A stretch of 57,180 bases of DNA from Thermoguttaceae bacterium (GTDB lineage: Bacteria > Planctomycetota > Planctomycetia > Pirellulales > Thermoguttaceae). The notes beneath the pieces are model-generated. The model was not told where the DNA came from. It worked only from the letters and a program-made list of their open reading frames with translations, and did not search any database. Both the position numbers and the translations under genes were made by a program. The stretch's first letter is position 1, and every line of letters starts with the position of its first letter. Positions 52,439 through 57,180 of this stretch are shown one piece after another. The DNA lies in the NCBI GenBank assembly GCA_017434455.1, contig JAFRFG010000028.1:1-57180 (forward strand), given 5' to 3'.

Positions 52439-53665
52439 CTAGCTGTCCAGCCGGGTTATTATAACTTCACGGTCGGCGTCCGACAAGGGATTCCCCCCGC
52501 GCAGGGCCGCCGCCGCGCGGCGGTAGAGGGCCGCCTCATCGCCGGTCAGGGGGACGGGGGAGCCGCTTTCGGGGGGGGCGGGGACGAGGATGTTGGCGAT
52601 CTGTTTTCCCAGCCGCTCGACCGATTTCGGGTCCAGCGCCGAGACGGTGAGGGGATCGGACCGGTGATCGGGGACGAGGTCGGCCTTGGTCCGAACAACC
52701 GCGCAGGCGCGCGATCCGGCCGCCGCCGCGGCGGCCAGCCGGCCGGTCAGCTCGTCGTCGGGATCGTCCAGGGGATTGAGGATCAAAACCAAATCGGCGC
52801 CGGAAAGAAGCGACTCGGCCAGGCGGATCCCCTCCCGCTCGACGGCATCGACGGTATCGGGACCGGTTTCGCCCGGTGACGGCCGGTTCGGGCGCATCCC
52901 CGCGGTATCGTAGAGCCGCACGGCGATCCCCTCGAAGGCGGTTTCGGCGCTCACCGCGTCGCGGGTGGTTCCCGCCTCCGGGGCGGTGAGCGCGCGGTCG
53001 TAGCCGACCAGGGCGTTTAACAGCGTGCTCTTTCCGGCGTTGACCACTCCCGAGAGGACGACCCGGTACGGCCGGGCCAGATGCTCGCCGAACGATTCGT
53101 ACGAGGCGATCTTTTCGAGCCGCTCGGCCGCCTGTGCCAATGTGAGCGCGCGCGTATCGATCGCGTCAAAAAGATCGGTCCAAAAGCGCCGCGCCGCCCC
53201 GCCGAGCTGATCGAGAAGCACCTCCGCGGCGCGGTCGGTCTCGGCTTTGGGGAGGAGCCGCCGGGCGGAGGAGCGAAAGCCCTCGTCTTGAGGGACGGCG
53301 CCGGAGGCGGCCGCCGCGCCGTCGGCTAAGAACAGGGATATCACCGACTCGACCAGGAGGTCACCGCCGTGGCAGCTCAGCTCGGCCGTTGTCCGGGAGG
53401 GAAGATAGAGAACCGCCTCCTCGCGCGGGCGGTCGGCGGCGTCCCTTGCGGCCGTGTTAGTCAGCGGGATATGGACGAAAATCGGCCGGTGACGCGCGGA
53501 ATCCGCCTCTTGGGCGAGCCGCTCTTCGGTGATCGGCCGGCCGCCGGGGGTAAGAAGATGCCGCCCCAGCAGGGGTAAAAGATCTTCCCCCTCCAGACGA
53601 AGGACCGCCACCGCCCCGCTTCCGGCGGCCGTCAGGCGCGTGATTTCCACCGGATGAGCCGCCAT
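52439..53665 (-). CDS. MnmE-like GTPase, divergent and C-terminally short
   Basis: This 408-residue protein aligns with MnmE (TrmE) over the N-terminal folate-binding domain (LTAAGSGAVAVLRLEG, then ELSCHGG where MnmE has a HGG motif). The helical domain and the inserted G domain follow (G1 GVVNAGKST about residue 208, G3 DTAG, G4-like RTKADL). MnmE ends in a conserved Cys-Ile-Gly-Lys motif needed for tRNA wobble-uridine modification; this protein ends EVIITRLDS without it. It is therefore probably not a standard tRNA-modifying MnmE, or it is a family variant. The start codon overlaps the stop of the upstream membrane protein gene. Confidence 0.8.
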   Translation of the reverse strand: MAAHPVEITRLTAAGSGAVAVLRLEGEDLLPLLGRHLLTPGGRPITEERLAQEADSARHRPIFVHIPLTNTAARDAADRPREEAVLYLPSRTTAELSCHGGDLLVESVISLFLADGAAAASGAVPQDEGFRSSARRLLPKAETDRAAEVLLDQLGGAARRFWTDLFDAIDTRALTLAQAAERLEKIASYESFGEHLARPYRVVLSGVVNAGKSTLLNALVGYDRALTAPEAGTTRDAVSAETAFEGIAVRLYDTAGMRPNRPSPGETGPDTVDAVEREGIRLAESLLSGADLVLILNPLDDPDDELTGRLAAAAAAGSRACAVVRTKADLVPDHRSDPLTVSALDPKSVERLGKQIANILVPAPPESGSPVPLTGDEAALYRRAAAALRGGNPLSDADREVIITRLDS

Positions 53666-54738
53666 TACCGCCGATTTTCCTCGGCGGAAGTGGAGCTTTC
53701 GCCCGCGCCGGTTGGGGTCGGTTCAACCATCACCGGGGCCCCCTGCTGGTCGGTGGTGATCGGCGGGAGGGTTTGCTTTTCTTTGGCGTGTTCGCGAGCG
53801 AACTGATCGAAGGGAACGTCGTCGGTAAGACGGCGAAGCATGTAGTAAAGCGCCGTGAAGGCGGTTTGGAAATAGACGACCGCGAACCCGAAAGGGAGGA
53901 ATCGAACCGTATCGAGCCAGAAATCGTGCCAATGGCGCACCACGGTCGCGTCGAACATCGACGGGCAGCCGTCGGCGCCGAGGAGCATCAGCAAAGCGCC
54001 GACTAAGTAGGCGAACCTCATCAGCACGCAAACGCCGAGGTACCCCAGCCCCGTGAGGATCAGCACGTAAAAGAGGTAATGAACCGGATTGCGGAACAGA
54101 TAGGCGAACGACCGGGAGAACGCGTCGAAACCGTCACACCGATCGACGGCGACCGAGGCGATGGTCATCGGCGAGGCGAGTGCCAGCCCAAAGAGGATCA
54201 GCGCCGCGACGATCGTTAAAACAACGGGAATCGGGACACAGAGGGCCTCCAGCCACGAGGGGCACCACCCGAGCAGCCAGCAGGGGAACAGGCACAGCGC
54301 GCAGAGAAAGATCGGGATAAAAAGCCCCCCCAGCAAGGGGAAATAATGCCGCGCGGCGAAGCGCAGCGATCGAAACATCCCCGAGCGCTCGGTCGAGGCC
54401 AAGCGAACCGCCGCGCCGCGGGCCAGCGCCAAAAGGAAGAACGCCCCGAACAGGACCGACAGCGCGATAAAACCGATCGACTTGGGGGAAAGCTCCCAGC
54501 CGTCGAGGACCAGGACACCCCCGCGAACGAAGCGAAAGACCGCGGGGAAGACCGAGCCGATGAGGGCCTCTCCCCCGAGATGAAACCACAGCGACAGCAG
54601 AAGCGAAAAGCCGAGAACCGGCAGAAGACGAAACGACTGCGCCAGCGCCCGAAGGAGCGTCACCGCGGGGAGCAGCTCCTGCCAGTCGATATGTCGCAGC
54701 GTCCCGGCGCCTAGGTCCTTGAGCGGCTTGATGGGCAT
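53665..54738 (-). CDS. Polytopic membrane protein, function unknown
   Basis: This 357-residue protein has about six to seven hydrophobic segments (first LLPVLGFSLLLSLWFHLGG, then FIALSVLFGAFFLLALARG and others) and a C-terminal hydrophilic tail of about 50 residues. I recognise no catalytic motif. The pattern suggests a DUF4013-like or generic planctomycetal membrane protein, but I cannot assign it. It starts 16 bp after the mcsA-like gene and its stop overlaps the next start by one base (TAATG), so all three genes are probably one operon. Confidence 0.75.
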   Translation of the reverse strand: MPIKPLKDLGAGTLRHIDWQELLPAVTLLRALAQSFRLLPVLGFSLLLSLWFHLGGEALIGSVFPAVFRFVRGGVLVLDGWELSPKSIGFIALSVLFGAFFLLALARGAAVRLASTERSGMFRSLRFAARHYFPLLGGLFIPIFLCALCLFPCWLLGWCPSWLEALCVPIPVVLTIVAALILFGLALASPMTIASVAVDRCDGFDAFSRSFAYLFRNPVHYLFYVLILTGLGYLGVCVLMRFAYLVGALLMLLGADGCPSMFDATVVRHWHDFWLDTVRFLPFGFAVVYFQTAFTALYYMLRRLTDDVPFDQFAREHAKEKQTLPPITTDQQGAPVMVEPTPTGAGESSTSAEENRR

Positions 54739-54754
54739 AGGGAAGATTTTCCTT

Positions 54755-55261
54755 TCAGGGACCGACCGGCTCGGTGGTCGCCAGCGCGCGAATCTGGTCG
54801 CGCAGCTGACCGGCGCGCTCGTAGTCCTCCATATTGACGGCGTCGTCCAGCTCGGCGCGCAGACGGATCATCTGGAACCCCCACTTCAGATCGCACTCGC
54901 GCGGCGGACGGTGCCCGGAATGCTGCGAGGTTCCGTGGATCCCGACCAACAGAGGATCGATCTGCTCGGCGAAGAAGTCGTAATCGTAGGGACACCCAAG
55001 ACGGCCGGTCTTGCGGAACTCTTGAAAACTCCGGCCGCAGACCGGACAAACCTTGTAGTCAAGATCGAGCAGATCTTCTTTGGTCTCGTGCAGACCGGCC
55101 TCGGCGACGGTCTCCTCGCCGGGGTCGGGGAGGGAACCGTTCTCGGCCTGATGCAGGTATTCGTTGGCGTGGCGCTCGCACAGATGAAGCTCGACCCGTT
55201 TGGAGCCGATCATCTCGGTAATATGGAAAGTGGCGGGTTTATCGCACTTTTGGCACTTCAT
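54755..55261 (-). CDS. McsA-like zinc-binding protein with UVR motif
   Basis: This 168-residue protein starts MKCQKCDKPATFHI. Two zinc-knuckle-like regions follow: CQKC with a later CERH, then CPVCGRSF with a later Cys (GCPYDYDFF). The C-terminus is a UvrB/UvrC (UVR) motif (RLRAELDDAVNMEDYERAGQLRDQIRAL). The architecture is that of McsA, the activator of the arginine kinase McsB in protein quality control. McsB is not adjacent in this window. The ATG at 55261 is chosen because the upstream 21 residues are not conserved in character and lie over the promoter. Confidence 0.85.
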   Translation of the reverse strand: MKCQKCDKPATFHITEMIGSKRVELHLCERHANEYLHQAENGSLPDPGEETVAEAGLHETKEDLLDLDYKVCPVCGRSFQEFRKTGRLGCPYDYDFFAEQIDPLLVGIHGTSQHSGHRPPRECDLKWGFQMIRLRAELDDAVNMEDYERAGQLRDQIRALATTEPVGP

Positions 55262-55314
55262 TGTCTTGGTATTTCCCGTGGACTGGAGAAAACATCGCTT
55301 GCGGCTAAAGAGGT

Positions 55315-55343
55315 ATTTTACCAATCCCCCCGGGTTTCGACAA
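55315..55343 (-). promoter_or_regulatory. Promoter of the mcsA-like operon
   Basis: On the minus strand TTGTCG (55338-55343) and TAAAAT (55315-55320) are 17 bp apart, about 55 bp ahead of the ATG. Confidence 0.5.
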
Positions 55344-55389
55344 TTGGAAAAATTCCCTCCCGCCCCTTAAAAACCCCTCCTTTAAAGAC

Positions 55390-55425
55390 AAAAATTCCCC
55401 ACGCGGTTTTGCTCCGCGCGGGGAA
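55390..55425 (-). terminator. Terminator of the GH172-like gene
   Basis: TTCCCC(A)CGCGG and CCGCG(C)GGGGAA form an 11-bp stem interrupted by an A-C mismatch around a 7-base loop, followed on the minus strand by T5. Confidence 0.75.
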
Positions 55426-55461
55426 GGGAAAAAGCGCCGACGGCGGTCCCGGGAGCGTTTT

Positions 55462-57180
55462 TTATTCGAACCAGACCCCGTCGGTGCCGAAATACAGCCC
55501 GATCGAGCGCTCGTTTTTACCGGTGATCTCGAACTCGACGGTATGTTCCCCGTCGGCGAACCCTTCCGGGAGCGGGTACATCTGGACACGGCGGATCACC
55601 TTATCGGCGTTGAACAAATCCAGCGGCGCGCCGTACGGCTGACCGTCGACATAGACCTGAACGATCCCGTAATCGCGCGCGGCGGTCAGACCGATCTTCA
55701 GCGTCTTGGCCCCGCTGCTTTCGGCGACAAGGCCGATCTTATCGCCGACGGCCCCACCGGTGTAGAAGAGCTGGCGATTGCCGCTCCAGTCGGGTCCGAA
55801 ACCGCTCATCTGTTGAATCGACACGTTCCCGCCGACCTCGGCCGTCCCGTCGGTCACCTTGAAGCCGGGAAGATCGAGCGGCACCTGCGTTGTGTACGAG
55901 ACCTTTTCGGCCGCCTCGGCTAAGAGTGCCTGACGGTCGAAAACACTCGCCGCCTTGGCGTCGCCGTACCAGAAAACACTCACGGCGTAATCAACCGTCG
56001 CCGCCTTCCAGTGCCAGATCTCGATCGAGCCGCGGAAACGCTCTTTGAACGGGATCGCGTCGAGGGATCGGAAGCGGAGGTTCGTGATATTGCCGCCATT
56101 GACCGGGCCCTCGGCGCGGGGCTGAGCGCGCCACGGCGACTGGAAGAACTCCGGGGTCCCCCAGGCGTAGCCGTAGTAGTCTTCCGTACCGGTCCCGAAG
56201 TGCGACGGGAAGGTGTCATCGTCGACGAAGAACTTCTCGTCCCCCTCACCCCACCAGGCGCGGTCGCGATTGACCAGCGACAGAACATCGCCGGCGTAAA
56301 TCCCCGTCCCCGCCGCGTCGAGGTAACTCCAGTCACAGGTGCCGTTCCCCTCGACGGTCTGAATCCCCCGCTGCTGCCGCCATTGGCAGTGGAAATAGAG
56401 CGAATCGTCACGCCAGGGGGTGTCCTCGATGAGGATGCTCCCGGTGAGGGTCACCGTCTCGGTTCCCCGGTTGATCAGCGAGACGACGGCATTGTCTTTA
56501 TACGGCATCCGCCAGCGGCTGACCATTGTTCCGTCACTGTTGACCGTGGTGTACCAGGTCTGATAGGGGTTCACCCCGACACCGCTGCCGAAGAAATCCC
56601 CCATCGGGGCGCAGACCGTTTCCTGGCCGTCGATCTTCATCGAGAGGACCAGCGAGCGCAGCGCCTGAGCCGTCTTCGGGTCGCCGCCGTCCCCCGCCTC
56701 GATCTTCGCCGTCACCTCGGTAACACACCCCGGACCGCGGAACGGATCGAAGACGATCGTCTGCCCCGGAACCACAGTGACAGACCCTTCGTGGCGCGTA
56801 CCGGCGCGCTTGAACGACGCGGCCGGATCGGCCAGCGCGGCGTTGGTCTGGGCGATCTTCTCGGCTGCCGCCGCCAGGGCGCCGGCCGAGAACGACTCGA
56901 CCTCGGTGCCGTCGGCGTAGGTCCGGTAGTTGATTTGGTAGTAGAACGCCGGCTGCGTGTCGATCTTATCGCATGTCACCTTAATGCTCTTGGCGTAGGG
57001 GATCGGCAGATAGAGATTCCGTCCCCGCGCGGTGTGCTGCGACAGCGGTTCGCCGGCTAAAAGCGCCCCGCCGATGACCTGATCGCTCGGGCCGGCGACG
57101 ACCGGTTCCTCGGCCCCGTCGATGTAGAAGTAGAGGTTGTTCACGTACTGCGGCGCGGTGATCCAAAAACGAACGATCGC
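55462..57180 (-). CDS. GH172/DUF2961 glycoside hydrolase-like protein, 5' end beyond the window
   Basis: The frame is open from the right edge (RFWITAPQYVNNLYFYIDG) to the stop at 55462, about 570 residues seen. The motifs of DUF2961 are clear: GDFFGSGVGVNPYQT, then WWGEGDEKFFVDD and FGTGTEDYYGYAWG. The two glutamates in GEGDEKFF and TGTEDYYG correspond to the catalytic pair described for GH172 enzymes, which act on difructose and arabinofuranosyl linkages. A beta-sandwich domain forms the last 150 residues. The N-terminus and signal peptide are not visible, so export is only inferred. The substrate is unknown. Confidence 0.9.
   Translation of the reverse strand, partial: AIVRFWITAPQYVNNLYFYIDGAEEPVVAGPSDQVIGGALLAGEPLSQHTARGRNLYLPIPYAKSIKVTCDKIDTQPAFYYQINYRTYADGTEVESFSAGALAAAAEKIAQTNAALADPAASFKRAGTRHEGSVTVVPGQTIVFDPFRGPGCVTEVTAKIEAGDGGDPKTAQALRSLVLSMKIDGQETVCAPMGDFFGSGVGVNPYQTWYTTVNSDGTMVSRWRMPYKDNAVVSLINRGTETVTLTGSILIEDTPWRDDSLYFHCQWRQQRGIQTVEGNGTCDWSYLDAAGTGIYAGDVLSLVNRDRAWWGEGDEKFFVDDDTFPSHFGTGTEDYYGYAWGTPEFFQSPWRAQPRAEGPVNGGNITNLRFRSLDAIPFKERFRGSIEIWHWKAATVDYAVSVFWYGDAKAASVFDRQALLAEAAEKVSYTTQVPLDLPGFKVTDGTAEVGGNVSIQQMSGFGPDWSGNRQLFYTGGAVGDKIGLVAESSGAKTLKIGLTAARDYGIVQVYVDGQPYGAPLDLFNADKVIRRVQMYPLPEGFADGEHTVEFEITGKNERSIGLYFGTDGVWFE

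Overview
The window is a GC-rich bacterial chromosome segment. It most likely comes from a member of the Planctomycetota or a close PVC relative. This is an inference from gene content, since no rRNA is present. The pointers are many Tat- or Sec-exported enzymes typical of that group (Gfo/Idh/MocA oxidoreductases, a ceramidase-like protein, DUF2961/GH172, beta-helix proteins), a PD40/HzsA-like protein fused to two CXXCH motifs and a formylglycine-generating-enzyme-like domain, a HEAT-repeat lipoprotein-like protein, a divergent MnmE-like GTPase and a topoisomerase VI A-like protein.

Layout. 1-6.5 kb: an open frame cut by the left edge, an exported oxidoreductase, a small membrane protein, a prepilin peptidase, a GT39-like membrane glycosyltransferase and a lipoprotein, with two overlapping convergent gene pairs. 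6.6-14.3 kb: a type I restriction-modification locus transcribed leftward in the order hsdS, hsdR, hsdM. It is enclosed by one inverted-repeat pair (about 340 bp) and contains or abuts a second (about 140 bp). A 64/31-bp tandem array lies between hsdR and hsdS. 14.3-23.8 kb: a rightward, probably co-transcribed series of a tricorn-like protease, an MBL-fold hydrolase, a Tat-exported N-acetylneuraminate lyase-like aldolase and four tandem Tat-exported metallophosphoesterase paralogs. 24-25.8 kb: an AT-richer BspA-type LRR gene that looks acquired. 26-31 kb: a leftward operon of ceramidase-like protein, oxidoreductase and HEAT-repeat protein. 31.2-37.7 kb: three paralogous secreted beta-helix proteins, with a SAM methyltransferase translationally coupled between copies two and three. 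37.8-41 kb: the PD40/cytochrome/FGE-like fusion.

41.3-44.5 kb is a housekeeping cluster: apgM-type phosphoglycerate mutase, thioredoxin lipoprotein, rnpA, yidD and a siderophore-type ABC ATPase, the last three overlapping or nearly so. It is followed by an alpha/beta hydrolase, tRNA-Thr(CGU), a YggU-family protein, an LRR lipoprotein and a solitary topoisomerase VI A-like protein. 49.3-52.3 kb is an accessory stretch of four unrecognised leftward genes with a long non-coding segment carrying an array of 16-bp repeats, ending at tRNA-Arg(UCU). 52.4-57.2 kb holds the leftward operon mcsA-like, membrane protein, MnmE-like GTPase, then a GH172/DUF2961 protein cut by the right edge.

The main theme is export of carbohydrate- and lipid-active enzymes. 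The least explained parts are the nested inverted repeats around the restriction system and the 49.3-52.3 kb stretch.
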